This document shows positions 8,298-16,342 of a stretch of 34,060 nucleotides of DNA, piece by piece. Numbering within the stretch: position 1 is the stretch's first letter; the number at the start of each line of letters is the position of its first letter. Source of the DNA: Rhodospirillales bacterium. GTDB lineage: Bacteria; Pseudomonadota; Alphaproteobacteria; Rhodospirillales; UBA2165. A program made the position numbers and the translations under genes. Location: positions 1 to 34,060 of the forward strand of contig JAPPFK010000176.1 of the NCBI GenBank assembly GCA_028823885.1, written 5' to 3'. The notes below the pieces were generated by a model that made no database searches, was not told the DNA's origin, and worked only from the letters and a program-made list of their open reading frames with translations.

Positions 8298-8605
8298 GGT
8301 TCGTTCCCATTCGCCGTCCGCATTTCACATGCGCGGCTTATCCAGGCATTTTCTTGATTGCCAATGGTCGGGTCAAGCGACATAGAGTGCTGAAAACCGA
8401 GAGTTGGACCGATGGGTTCGCTTGACGACCGTCATTGAGATGTAATCGGAATTGCGGTACCACAAGGCATTCGTTTGGCCTTGAATTTGGAGGCATCGGC
8501 ACGCCACCCAAGGTTTCTGAAGATTATGATCTCTGGGGGCTGGAGATGGCCGCGGAACAATCGTAATCGGCCTATAGGTTAACCTGACAGGAGATCACCG
8601 GGAAT
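8298..8605. other. intergenic region between FNR-type regulator and OmpA lipoprotein genes
   Basis: A 308-base divergent gap. It contains a perfect 10-base palindrome AGGTTAACCT at 8576-8585, close to the OmpA-lipoprotein start, and an AGGAGA ribosome site just before that start. A short open frame from TTG 8435 to TAA 8566 (43 residues, ending VSEDYDLWGLEMAAEQS) is open but lacks a clear ribosome site; I do not call it a gene. Confidence 0.5.
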
Positions 8606-9478
8606 ATGACGAAACTCAGAAATACAGCGGTTGTACTTGGGACGACGATCATTTTGGCGGCCTGTGCGGATTTGGAATCCGTCAGGAATATGAAGCCGGA
8701 CAGCGGTCAATTTGCGGCCCAGCTTCATCAGGAATATGTCCGGCTGGCCGCGCTCGAAGATGCGGAACGCGACTGGATCGATACGACGTTCTTCAACGAA
8801 CGTGCGCGGATGGTTGCCTTGGGCACTACGGTCGACCCGCAGCCAATGGCCGAGCGGCGCATTCCGGAATCGATGTCCGCCGCACTTTCGGCGGCGCGAG
8901 CTCGCCTGGTCCAGGCCTTGGCGACCTCCAAGTTCCTCAAGCCGCGGGCCGCGGCCCGGGCACAGGCCGGGTTCGACTGCTGGATGCAGGAACAGGAAGA
9001 GAATTTTCAGCCCAAGGACATTGCGGCCTGTAAGAGCAATTTCTGGGCGGCGATCGGCGACTTGGAATTCCAGCCTCCGGTTCGTGTCGCGGCGGCCCCG
9101 CCGGCGCCGGCGCCGGAACCGGCCCTTCCCATGGCGCCGTCCGTGCCGGGCCCGTTCGTCGTGCACTTCGAGTTCGATAGCGCCAAGTTGACCGGCGCCG
9201 CCGATCAGGTGATCCGCGAAGCGGCCAAACAGGCGAAGGCGGCCAAGGTCGTGCGGGCTCTGTTGAATGGACATGCGGATCGGTCAGGCTCGGATGCCTA
9301 TAACATGCGGCTCTCCAAATCCCGGACCAAGACGGTTCTTGATGCGCTGACCGCACAAGGCATGCCGGCGGACATCATGCTCGGCAAGAGCTATGGCGAG
9401 AGTTTGCCGGCGGTGAACACACCGGATGGACAGCCCGAGGCGGCCAATCGCCGGGTTGAGATCATCTTCCAGCGCTAG
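8606..9478 (+). CDS. OmpA-domain outer-membrane lipoprotein
   Basis: A 290-residue protein. A lipoprotein signal ends in ILAAC with the acylated Cys20. Residues about 30-150 form a helical, cysteine-containing region of unknown role, followed by a Pro/Ala linker (APPAPAPEPA) and a C-terminal OmpA/Pal/MotB peptidoglycan-binding domain from about 180. The domain shows FEFDSAKLT, then NGHADRSGSDAYNMRLSKSR and the closing NRRVEIIF; these are the strands and helix that hold diaminopimelate. It would anchor the outer membrane to the cell wall. The start is supported by AGGAGA upstream. The gene is convergent with the NIPSNAP-like gene. Confidence 0.92.
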   Translation: MTKLRNTAVVLGTTIILAACADLESVRNMKPDSGQFAAQLHQEYVRLAALEDAERDWIDTTFFNERARMVALGTTVDPQPMAERRIPESMSAALSAARARLVQALATSKFLKPRAAARAQAGFDCWMQEQEENFQPKDIAACKSNFWAAIGDLEFQPPVRVAAAPPAPAPEPALPMAPSVPGPFVVHFEFDSAKLTGAADQVIREAAKQAKAAKVVRALLNGHADRSGSDAYNMRLSKSRTKTVLDALTAQGMPADIMLGKSYGESLPAVNTPDGQPEAANRRVEIIFQR

Positions 9479-9516
9479 CCCGCCTTTCTCACCAGGGCTA
9501 CGGCCTGCGTCGCGCC

Positions 9517-9533
9517 CCGGTGGCCGCCACCGG
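9517..9533. terminator. palindromic hairpin between convergent genes
   Basis: CCGGTGGC-C-GCCACCGG, two perfect 8-base arms, lies in the 99-base gap between the ends of the OmpA lipoprotein and NIPSNAP-like genes. Its position suits a shared terminator, but there is no T-run, so intrinsic termination is doubtful. Confidence 0.3.
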
Positions 9534-9577
9534 CTGAGGCCCCGGTGACGGTTATTCTTTGCCTGACCGAAGCCGGA

Positions 9578-10216
9578 TTAGCGCATCGGCGAATAGGTGG
9601 CCGGCACCATAATCAGGTTTACCTGGTGACGGATGGTGCCTCGCGGGTCCTTTGCCGGCACCACCACGCTTGGCGGCCAGATACCGTCGGCGACCGTCTC
9701 GCGGCGGATGCGGGCGCGTTCGTTGAGATCGGCGTAGGGCCAAAGGTGAACGAGTTTGTGCATTCCGCCGAGTTCGCTATAGAGGAGCGCCGCGCATCGC
9801 GAGCGCTCCTGGCGCGCCGGCAGGGCCGCCTTCCACGAAGCGACCAGGTCGTCATACGTGCCCGGAATAATGTCGTAGATCCGCATCTCATAGACCGCGC
9901 CGAACTCGCCGGCCTCGACGGGCGGCGAAAACGGGAACGGCGCATAAATCTCGGATGTCGCGCCGACGACGAGGTCCATGAGATCATCAGGCCATTCGCC
10001 GTCTTTCCCGGCGGCGGCAACGATCCGTTCCCGCTTGCCGTGGGATTCATAAGGCCAGATTTGAATCACCTGATTGAGGGCGCCGATATCGGTGAACCAA
10101 CAGCCGATCAACTCCGAGTGGTTGCGCCGGTGCGCCGCATAGACCGGCTCGTAGAGCTCGAGAAATTTGGGCGCCTGGTTGGGTTTGACCGTGTAGGTGA
10201 CGATTTCATAAATCAA
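9578..10216 (-). CDS. NIPSNAP-like protein, two tandem ferredoxin-like domains
   Basis: A 212-residue protein starting at TTG 10216, chosen because GGAGG lies 5 bases upstream and the family's first strand (IYEIVTYTVKP) begins there; the open frame runs further up to 10405, but that extension has no family likeness. Two similar alpha/beta halves are seen, the second opening with VYEMRIYDIIPGTYDDLVASW. Each half ends in a hydrophobic Trp-Pro strand, VIQIWPYES and LVHLWPYADLNERAR, which is typical of NIPSNAP (dimeric alpha/beta barrel) proteins. The function in bacteria is not established. It is divergent from the split-barrel flavoprotein at 10384. Confidence 0.85.
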   Translation of the reverse strand: MIYEIVTYTVKPNQAPKFLELYEPVYAAHRRNHSELIGCWFTDIGALNQVIQIWPYESHGKRERIVAAAGKDGEWPDDLMDLVVGATSEIYAPFPFSPPVEAGEFGAVYEMRIYDIIPGTYDDLVASWKAALPARQERSRCAALLYSELGGMHKLVHLWPYADLNERARIRRETVADGIWPPSVVVPAKDPRGTIRHQVNLIMVPATYSPMR

Positions 10217-10383
10217 TGCTGCCTCCCCGTTTCCGTCATGATGGTGGATGGCCCTCCGCTCGGCAAGATCAAGCCGCCCGATGCCGCCCGATGCCGTGGG
10301 GTGGTTGTGCGGGCGGCATCGGTTTTCTATGGTGCCCGCCGTTTTAATTGATTTCATTTCGGGAAATTCATCAGGAGGCAAAC
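10217..10383. promoter_or_regulatory. divergent promoter region with short repeats
   Basis: This 167-base gap separates the divergent NIPSNAP-like and split-barrel genes. It holds a tandem CCGCCCGATG repeat near 10276-10297 and a small palindrome ATTTC-GG-GAAAT near 10355-10366, just upstream of the AGGAGG ribosome site of the rightward gene. No clear -35/-10 pair can be fixed by eye. Confidence 0.35.
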
Positions 10384-10848
10384 GTGGCCACAATTCCGGC
10401 GGCACTTCACGAATACATCAATACGGCTTTTCCAACGAATGTGTGTCTGACCGGCGTCGTCCTGGATGACGGCTTCGCCCAGATCAGTCCGCGGGGCAGC
10501 ATGCAGGTCTTCGACGGCCAAACCCTTGCCTATTGGGCGCGGGGCGGCGGCAAGTCGGCCGAAGCAATAACCGACGGCACCAAGATCACCGTCTATTACC
10601 GCAACCCCGAACTGGGCGGCCGCGGCGGCGGCAACGGCATGCTCCCGGCCGGCGGCATTGCACGGTTTTACGGTGCCGCAGAGATCCACAAGGAAGGCGA
10701 CGCTTACGAGCAGGTCTGGAACAACATGGTCCAGCAGGAACGGGACAACGATGCCGACAAGGGCGGCTACGCGGTTTTGATCCGGCTCGAAAAGGTGCTG
10801 GACCTCAGAGGGCAGGACCTGCCCGCCGAGTTGGCGCCCAAGAGCTGA
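10384..10848 (+). CDS. pyridoxamine-phosphate-oxidase-like FMN split-barrel protein
   Basis: A protein of about 154 residues starting at GTG 10384, six bases after a strong AGGAGG. The frame is open from 10348, but that start has no ribosome site. The sequence follows the split beta-barrel pattern: a helix (IPAALHEYINTAFPTNV), strands through LDDGFAQISPRGSMQVFDG and TLAYWARGGGKS, then GTKITVYYRNPE and GGIARFYGAAEIHKEGDAYEQVWN. Relatives bind FMN or F420 and reduce or oxidise small molecules; many are uncharacterised. It is convergent with the MATE gene, 57 bases away, and probably has its own promoter. Confidence 0.82.
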   Translation: MATIPAALHEYINTAFPTNVCLTGVVLDDGFAQISPRGSMQVFDGQTLAYWARGGGKSAEAITDGTKITVYYRNPELGGRGGGNGMLPAGGIARFYGAAEIHKEGDAYEQVWNNMVQQERDNDADKGGYAVLIRLEKVLDLRGQDLPAELAPKS

Positions 10849-10905
10849 CCCGCCATATGGGGGCCACCGGCCGCCTGCCAGCCGGATAAACGGAGCGCGG
10901 GCACC

Positions 10906-12255
10906 CTAAGCGGCGGGCGCGGCGGCCCGCTCCACGTTCGGATATACGACGGCCAGCGTCACGGCGCGCGCGGCCATGAAGATGGTGAAGGCGAGCCAGA
11001 GTCCGTGGTTGCCGAGCACGGGCTGCAGGGCGAATACAGCGGCGAGGTAGATTGCCAGTGAAATGATCATGCCGTTCCGCATTTCGGCGGTCCGGGTGGC
11101 GCCGATGAATACCCCGTCCAGCGTAAACGACCAGACCGAGATGATCGGCGATATGATGACCCAGATCAGGAACTCGCCGGACAGCGTCCTGACCGCCTCC
11201 AAATCCGTCAGCCAGCCGATAATCACCGGCCCGACGGCGGCATAGACCAGCGTATATGCGGCCGCGATGACGGCGGCCCAAAGCCCGCAGATTTTCACCG
11301 CCAGCCGCAGGGTGCGCCGGTCCCTGGCGCCGACCGCTCCGCCGACCAAAGCCTCGGCGGCATGGGCGAATCCGTCGAGCCCGAAGGACAGGAATTGCTG
11401 GAACTGGATCAGGACGGCGTTGGCGGCCAGGGTGTTGTCGCCCAGTTTGGCGCCCCGCGCGGTGAAGAACGCAAAGGCGAACATCAAACACGCCGTTCGG
11501 ATAAAGATGTCCCGGTTGACGGCGACCAGTTGCCGGATTTTGTCGGCGTCCCGGAGGTTCATTCCCTGCCAGGAGCCCGGGATGCGCCGAAGCTCCCGCC
11601 GCACCATGAGGACGCCCACCGCCAGCGCTGTGAATTCGGCGATCACGGTCGCGGCGGCGACCCCGGCGACATCCCATCCGAGCCCCAATACGAACCAGAG
11701 ATCCAATATGATATTCAGTCCGTTCATGAACACCTGAAGGATCATCACGGCCCGGGTGTTCTGGACGCCGATGAACCAGCCGACGATCACATAGTTCACC
11801 AGGACCGCCGGGGCGCTCCAGATGCGGATGAAGAAATAGGTTTCGGCGAGGCCCTCGACTTGGTCGCTGGCCTCGAAGAGGGTTAGCCCGATCTGCGCGA
11901 TCGGCCATTGGAGCAGCAGCAGCGCGGCGCCGAGCCCCACGCCCAGCAGGCCGGCCCGCGCCAATACGGCGCGAATTTCCAATCCGTTCCTGGCGCCAAA
12001 TGCCTGGGCGGCCAGACCCGCCGTGCCCATGCGCAAGAACCCGAAGCCCCAGAAAATGAAATGCACGATGGTGGCGCCGACGGCCACCGCGCCGAGGTAG
12101 AACGCGTCGGGCAGGTGCCCCATCACCGCCGTATCCACCGCACCCAGCAGCGGGACCGACAGGTTCGCGAACATGATGGGGACGGTGAGCTGCCAGACCC
12201 GGCGATTGAGGGCGCGCGCGTCCATCGGTTCGGAGCCTGAGGTCGGGTTGCTCAT
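10906..12255 (-). CDS. MATE family efflux transporter (DinF-like)
   Basis: A 449-residue membrane protein with about twelve hydrophobic segments in two similar halves, the normal size for multidrug and toxin extrusion transporters. Family marks include LTVPIMFANLSVPLLGAVDT in the first segment, GTAGLAAQAFGARN in the N-half, and the matching C-half region GLDGFAHAAEALVGGAVGARD. MATE carriers export cationic drugs or metabolites using a Na+ or H+ gradient; the substrate is unknown. The gene diverges from the kynureninase transcription unit, with 191 bases between the two starts, so they may share control, for example export of a tryptophan breakdown product. That link is inference. Confidence 0.93.
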   Translation of the reverse strand: MSNPTSGSEPMDARALNRRVWQLTVPIMFANLSVPLLGAVDTAVMGHLPDAFYLGAVAVGATIVHFIFWGFGFLRMGTAGLAAQAFGARNGLEIRAVLARAGLLGVGLGAALLLLQWPIAQIGLTLFEASDQVEGLAETYFFIRIWSAPAVLVNYVIVGWFIGVQNTRAVMILQVFMNGLNIILDLWFVLGLGWDVAGVAAATVIAEFTALAVGVLMVRRELRRIPGSWQGMNLRDADKIRQLVAVNRDIFIRTACLMFAFAFFTARGAKLGDNTLAANAVLIQFQQFLSFGLDGFAHAAEALVGGAVGARDRRTLRLAVKICGLWAAVIAAAYTLVYAAVGPVIIGWLTDLEAVRTLSGEFLIWVIISPIISVWSFTLDGVFIGATRTAEMRNGMIISLAIYLAAVFALQPVLGNHGLWLAFTIFMAARAVTLAVVYPNVERAAAPAA

Positions 12256-12303
12256 CCACGCACCTTACGGCGTGACGTTGGGATGTCGAGCCGCCGATTG
12301 GGG

Positions 12304-12332
12304 TTGGCCGGTCCCGGCGGTCCGACTAACCT
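12304..12332 (+). promoter_or_regulatory. candidate sigma70-type promoter for the kynureninase unit
   Basis: TTGGCC (-35-like) and TAACCT (-10-like) are separated by 17 bases. Transcription would start near 12338, ahead of the GGAGGAGGT ribosome site at 12351-12359. The -10 box ends immediately before the in-frame ATG at 12333, which argues against that ATG being the kynureninase start. Confidence 0.4.
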
Positions 12333-12363
12333 ATGGGCCTCGCCGAACCGGGAGGAGGTCACG

Positions 12364-12450
12364 TTGCCGGGCAAACACTGCATCCAGGAGGACGCGCCGC
12401 GCGAACCCGGCGAGGCCATCGCCGGATGGTCGGCCCGCCTGAACCCATGA
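12364..12450 (+). CDS. 28-residue ORF translationally coupled to kynureninase
   Basis: TTG 12364 lies 4 bases after a very strong ribosome site (GGAGGAGGT, 12351-12359), and the frame runs 28 codons to TGA 12448-12450. That stop overlaps the kynureninase ATG (12447-12449) as ATGA, the usual arrangement for coupled translation. The peptide starts MPGKHCIQEDAPREPG and ends GWSARLNP; it has one Trp and no Trp cluster, so it is not a classic attenuator leader. Kynureninase has no good ribosome site of its own, which supports coupling. It may be a leader whose translation sets kynureninase output, or a tiny protein. No known family is recognised. Confidence 0.45.
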   Translation: MPGKHCIQEDAPREPGEAIAGWSARLNP

Positions 12451-13688
12451 CCCAAGCCGCCACCCGCGCCGATGCCGAACGGCTGGATGCCGGCGACCCG
12501 CTCCGCCGGTTCAAGGACGCGTTCGACCTGCCGGACGGCGTGATCTATCTCGACGGCAACTCCCTCGGTCCGCTTCCCAAGGCGACGCCCGCGCGCCTGG
12601 AGGAAGTGGCGCGAACGGAATGGGGCGGCGATCTGATCAAATCCTGGAACAAGCATGGCTGGATGGACTACGCAAACCGGCTCGGCGACAAGATCGCCGG
12701 GTTGATCGGCGCGGGTGAGGGAGAGGTGGTGGTTGCCGACAGCACCTCGGTCAATCTCTACAAGGTCCTTTCGGCGGCGCTCCGGATGCGTCCGGGACGG
12801 ACGAAGATCGTTTCCGAGATCGGCAATTTCCCCACAGACCTTTACATCGCTCAAGGGTTGACCGGCACGGATTCCGGCCACGCACTCCACATGGCCGAAA
12901 AGGCCGGCATCGTCCAGGCCATCGACGGCGATACCGCCGTCGTCAGCCTGACCCAGGTGGATTACCGGACGGGCGAGATGCACGACATGGCCGCGATCAC
13001 GGAGGCCGCCCATGCGGCGGGCGCGATCATGGTTTGGGACCTGTCGCACAGCGCGGGCGCGGTTCCGGTCGACCTCAATGCCGCGAACGCCGATATGGCC
13101 GTGGGATGCGGCTACAAGTACCTCAATGGCGGTCCCGGCGCGCCGGCATTCCTGTTTGTCGCCGAGCGCCACCAGAATTCCTTTGAACAGCCGCTTTCCG
13201 GCTGGATCGGCCACGCGAGGCCGTTCGATTTTCTGCCGGATTACGAGCCGGCGGACGGCGTCAGCCGCTATCTCTGCGGAACGCCGGGGATCATCGCCAT
13301 GGCCGCCCTCGAAGTGGGCGTCGACCTGATGGTCGAGGCCGACATGGGCGCGATCCGCAGGAAATCCATACAACTCTCCGAGTTGTTTATCGAGCGGGTG
13401 GAGGCGACGTGCGGCGAATTCGGTCTGGAGCTCATATCGCCCCGGTCTCCGGAAATCAGAGGCAGCCAGGCGGGTTTCGCCCATCCGAACGGCTATCCGG
13501 TCATGCAGGCATTGATCGAGCGCGGCGTCATCGGGGACTTCCGGGCGCCCGATATCCTGCGCTTCGGGTTCACGCCGCTCTATCTCGGTTTCGCCGACGT
13601 CTGGGATGCGGTCGAGATCCTGCGCGACGTGCTGGCCTCGGGAGTCTGGACCGAGGAGAAATACAGCCGGCGCGGCATGGTGACCTAG
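12447..13688 (+). CDS. kynU: kynureninase
   Basis: A 413-residue pyridoxal-phosphate enzyme that cleaves kynurenine to anthranilate and alanine (or 3-hydroxykynurenine to 3-hydroxyanthranilate). The cofactor lysine is Lys224 in GCGYKYLNGGPG, with Asp198 and His201 in WDLSHSAGA contacting the ring. The N-terminal YLDGNSLGPLP and the mid-protein SEIGNFPTDLYIAQGL are kynureninase marks. The start is set at ATG 12447, where the family alignment begins and where it overlaps the preceding small ORF; the longer frame from 12333 would begin on the -10 box. The gene faces tryptophan 2,3-dioxygenase across a repeat region. It belongs to the kynurenine pathway of tryptophan breakdown in the cytoplasm. 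Confidence 0.95.
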   Translation: MTQAATRADAERLDAGDPLRRFKDAFDLPDGVIYLDGNSLGPLPKATPARLEEVARTEWGGDLIKSWNKHGWMDYANRLGDKIAGLIGAGEGEVVVADSTSVNLYKVLSAALRMRPGRTKIVSEIGNFPTDLYIAQGLTGTDSGHALHMAEKAGIVQAIDGDTAVVSLTQVDYRTGEMHDMAAITEAAHAAGAIMVWDLSHSAGAVPVDLNAANADMAVGCGYKYLNGGPGAPAFLFVAERHQNSFEQPLSGWIGHARPFDFLPDYEPADGVSRYLCGTPGIIAMAALEVGVDLMVEADMGAIRRKSIQLSELFIERVEATCGEFGLELISPRSPEIRGSQAGFAHPNGYPVMQALIERGVIGDFRAPDILRFGFTPLYLGFADVWDAVEILRDVLASGVWTEEKYSRRGMVT

Positions 13689-13721
13689 GGTTCGGACTCG
13701 ATCAGGGGATTCCCGTTTTTG

Positions 13722-13840
13722 CCCCCCCCTCCCTGGCCCTCCCCCTCGATGGGGGGAGGGAATGGTTGGATCGGATCACCTCCCCCCTGGAGGGGGAGGT
13801 CGAGACGGCCGGCAGTCAGCCGGGCGTCGAGGGTGGGGGG
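13722..13840. repeat. multi-hairpin intergenic palindromic repeat
   Basis: The kynU-kynA gap holds three nested hairpins: CCCTCCCCC/GGGGGAGGG (13737-13760), ACCTCCCCC/GGGGGAGGT with a 5-base loop (13778-13800), and GACGGCCGGC/GCCGGGCGTC with one mismatch (13804-13828). Outer pyrimidine- and purine-rich arms (CCCCCCCCTCCC and GAGGGTGGGGGG) bracket them. C/G-rich repeats of this look are dispersed between genes in many alphaproteobacteria. Here it may also serve as a bidirectional transcription stop for the convergent genes. I see no gene in 13689-13923. Confidence 0.7.
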
Positions 13841-13923
13841 GATATTGAATTTCCCGCCTCACCCGGCGCCGTCCGCATCGCAGCAACACGCGCAGCGCGG
13901 TTTTCCTGGGCGGGCGGGGAAAG

Positions 13924-14769
13924 TTACAGCTCGGTCCGAACCTGCCAGAGTTCGGGGAAGAAGTAGAAATCGAGGGCGTGCTTCAGGTAGCCGACGCCCG
14001 CGGTGCCGCCGGTGCCGGTCTTGAATCCGATGATCCGTTCGACGGTCTTCATATGCCGGAAACGCCATTGCTGAAACCAATCTTCGAGATCCACCAGTTT
14101 TTCGGCCAGCTCATACTCTTCCCAATGTTCCTCGGGCGCCCGGTAGATCTCCATCCACACCCGCTGAACGCTCTCGTCGGCGGCATAGGGCTTCCGCCAG
14201 TCCCGCTCGAGGCACGACGGGTCGATCTCGAAGCCCCGGCGATGGAGGAGGGCGATGACCTCGTCGTAGAGCGAGGGGCTGTTCAGGACGCTTTCGAGGC
14301 CGCCCAGGATTTCCGGATCGTGGCGGTGGGGCTCGATCATCTTCGCGTGGCGGTTCCCGAGCAGGAACTCGATGGTCCGGTATTGATGGGACTGAAACCC
14401 CGACGAATGGCCGAGTTCGTCCCGGAAGGTCAAATACTCCGTCGGCGTCAAGGTGGACAGGACATCCCATTGCTGGATGAGTTGCGCCTGAATCCGCGAA
14501 ACCCGGGCCAGCATCTTGAAGGCGGGTTGCGGCTCGTCCCGGCGAATTTGCTCCATTGCCGCGCCCAGCTCATGGATGACCAGTTTCATCCATAGCTCGG
14601 CGGTCTGATGGATGATGATGAACAGCATCTCGTCGTGGCGCGTGGTGAGCGCGTTCTGGGCGCCGAGCAGCTTGGGCAGGTCGAGGTAATCGCCATAGCT
14701 CATATCCTCGCTGAAATCGGTATGGGCGCCCTCGGCGATTTGCGCCTGGTCGCGGTCGTCCTCGGTCAT
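13924..14769 (-). CDS. kynA: tryptophan 2,3-dioxygenase
   Basis: A 281-residue haem dioxygenase that opens the indole ring of L-tryptophan to give N-formylkynurenine, the first step of the kynurenine pathway. The sequence tracks the Xanthomonas campestris enzyme with a one-residue offset: substrate-side Phe50 and His54 in [13 protein letters not shown], Tyr112 and Arg116 in [18 protein letters not shown], the haem ligand His239 in [12 protein letters not shown], and Thr253 in [13 protein letters not shown]. It is the typical bacterial length. It is convergent with kynU and is preceded on its own strand by the DUF2939 gene 84 bases away. A kynurenine formamidase gene, needed between these two steps, is not in the window. 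Confidence 0.97.
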   Translation of the reverse strand: MTEDDRDQAQIAEGAHTDFSEDMSYGDYLDLPKLLGAQNALTTRHDEMLFIIIHQTAELWMKLVIHELGAAMEQIRRDEPQPAFKMLARVSRIQAQLIQQWDVLSTLTPTEYLTFRDELGHSSGFQSHQYRTIEFLLGNRHAKMIEPHRHDPEILGGLESVLNSPSLYDEVIALLHRRGFEIDPSCLERDWRKPYAADESVQRVWMEIYRAPEEHWEEYELAEKLVDLEDWFQQWRFRHMKTVERIIGFKTGTGGTAGVGYLKHALDFYFFPELWQVRTEL

Positions 14770-14853
14770 GACATCACCCGTTCAGTGAACCATTGGCGGC
14801 CGCCGGCGTTCGGCCCGCCCCGTTCGATTTGTCGGCGGCGTTCCCCGGAACGG

Positions 14854-15510
14854 TCATCCGCCATCGGGCTTGACCTCCGCGAAGGACGCTGCGATCCGCA
14901 TCACCTTCCACCCAATTCCCTGGCGCCGCAGCCGAATGTCCATGGGTACGCCGTCGTGTTTCAGGTTCAGCCGGAATTCAAACAATCCGGTGAAGAAAGC
15001 ATAACCGGTTTTTTCGAAAATTCCCGGAACATTAGGCAGCTCGAATTTCGCGGCCGCCGGGCCGCCGGCCGCCGCCGGGGAAGGCTTGGGCACGCATTTG
15101 GCGGCGATGGCCCCGGCATCTCCCAATCCCACGTTTCGGCCGATGCACTCAAGAATCTGCGGCCGGTTGAACAGAAGAACAAGGGCGTCGGGCGTGGCGA
15201 GGCGCTCCGCGAGCGGCCGGCCGATATTGCTGTTTTCGAAAGACACGCTGACGCCGAGCCACCCGCCGGCAATAGACATCCGCCGTGAAGCCTGCCGGCG
15301 GAGAAACCGGATGACGTCGAGTTCGAATCCTTCCCTGACCGAGGGCCAGTCGACCATGCGTTCCACCACAGAACGGTCTTCCGCCTTCAACGCCAGCCAC
15401 AATCGGGTCAGCGTGCCATATGGCCAAACCAGGTACAGCAGGGCGAAAAAGACGATAAGCCCGATAAGGATGCGATTGAGCCGGCTGCCCGGAATTCGTG
15501 ATGGGGCCAT
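14854..15510 (-). CDS. DUF2939 family membrane-anchored protein
   Basis: A 218-residue protein with one N-terminal hydrophobic segment (ILIGLIVFFALLYLVWPYG), then the DUF2939 pattern TRLWLALKAEDRSVVERMVD WPSVREGF that describes a helical repeat in the periplasm. A Pro/Ala stretch lies near residues 143-153, and the final part (FRLNLKHDGVPMDIRLRRQG, then GWKVMRIA) is strand-rich. The function of the family is unknown. The gene starts 9 bases after the aldo/keto reductase stop and probably shares its transcript. Confidence 0.8.
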   Translation of the reverse strand: MAPSRIPGSRLNRILIGLIVFFALLYLVWPYGTLTRLWLALKAEDRSVVERMVDWPSVREGFELDVIRFLRRQASRRMSIAGGWLGVSVSFENSNIGRPLAERLATPDALVLLFNRPQILECIGRNVGLGDAGAIAAKCVPKPSPAAAGGPAAAKFELPNVPGIFEKTGYAFFTGLFEFRLNLKHDGVPMDIRLRRQGIGWKVMRIAASFAEVKPDGG

Positions 15511-15519
15511 TACCGGTCC

Positions 15520-16338
15520 TCACCCGTGGATATGCGCCGCCATCCGGCGGCGCAGGTCGCGGTCCGGCATCTCTCCCATGCCGGCGCGCAGGTTCTCGCG
15601 CATATGATCCGGGTTGCCGGTGGCGGGTATCACGCAGGTGATTGCCGGATCGGCCAGCAGGTATTTGAGGAAATACTCGGACCAGCTCCGGCATCCGATC
15701 TCGGCCGCGAAGCCGGGCAGCGGGCCCCGGGCGCGATGAAGCAGGCCTCCCTGCTCCAGCGGCCGGTTCACCATCGTCGCCACGCCCAGGTCGGCGCATT
15801 GCGCGAGGAAGCCGTTTTCGGCCTCGCGGTCGACGATGGAATAGGGGAACTGAACGAAATCGATCCCGCCCTGTTTCAAGTACCCCATCAGCTCTCCCAA
15901 TGCCGAGGAGGTGTAGTGGGTGATCCCGATATAGCGGATGCGGCCTTCCGCTTTCCAGCCGCGCAGGGTGTCCAGGTGATCGTCGCAGCCGACCAGATTG
16001 TGCACCTGCATGAGTTCGATGCTGCCGGTCCGAAGCTTCGCGAGCGAGCCGGTCATCTTGCGGATTCCCTTCTCCTTGCCCCGGGTCCAGACCTTCGTGG
16101 CGATCCATGACTTCCGGCGGGCGTCCATTTGCTCGAGCAGTTCCCCGACCACGCTCTCCGCCCTGCCGTACATGGGCGACGAATCGATAACCGATCCGCC
16201 GGCGCCGAACAGAAGGCCGAGCACCTCCGTCAGGTTTATCCGCTTTTGCGGGGAGAGGCGGGTGTCGAAGGATCGGTACGTGCCGAGCCCGACGGCGCCG
16301 ATTTCCTCGCCCGAGGACGGGATGGGGCGGGTCAGCAT
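15520..16338 (-). CDS. aldo/keto reductase
   Basis: A protein of about 272 residues with the aldo/keto reductase barrel. The catalytic tetrad is visible as Asp and Tyr in IDSSPMYGRAE, Lys in IATKVWTRG and His in LMQVHNLVG. NADPH-binding residues lie in the C-terminal SWSEYFLKYLLADPAITCVIPATGNPDHMREN. It would reduce an aldehyde or ketone; the substrate is unknown. ATG 16338 (MLTRPIPSSGEEIGAVGLGTY) is preferred because relatives begin there and GGTGA lies just ahead. ATG 16353 is an alternative, but it would fall within the SDR remnant. DUF2939 follows 9 bases downstream. Confidence 0.9.
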   Translation of the reverse strand: MLTRPIPSSGEEIGAVGLGTYRSFDTRLSPQKRINLTEVLGLLFGAGGSVIDSSPMYGRAESVVGELLEQMDARRKSWIATKVWTRGKEKGIRKMTGSLAKLRTGSIELMQVHNLVGCDDHLDTLRGWKAEGRIRYIGITHYTSSALGELMGYLKQGGIDFVQFPYSIVDREAENGFLAQCADLGVATMVNRPLEQGGLLHRARGPLPGFAAEIGCRSWSEYFLKYLLADPAITCVIPATGNPDHMRENLRAGMGEMPDRDLRRRMAAHIHG

Positions 16339-16342
16339 CCGT

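Noticed and set aside
8435..8566. 43-residue ORF upstream of the OmpA lipoprotein
   Set aside because: Open frame from TTG with no clear ribosome site and no recognisable family; kept only as a remark in the gap description.
10805..12259. 484-residue minus-strand frame overlapping the MATE gene
   Set aside because: The +1 frame of the MATE coding sequence, Arg/Gly/Pro-rich and without membrane segments.
12333..12446. Longer kynureninase N-terminus from ATG 12333
   Set aside because: The ATG directly follows a -10-like box, has no ribosome site, and adds 38 residues unlike any kynureninase.
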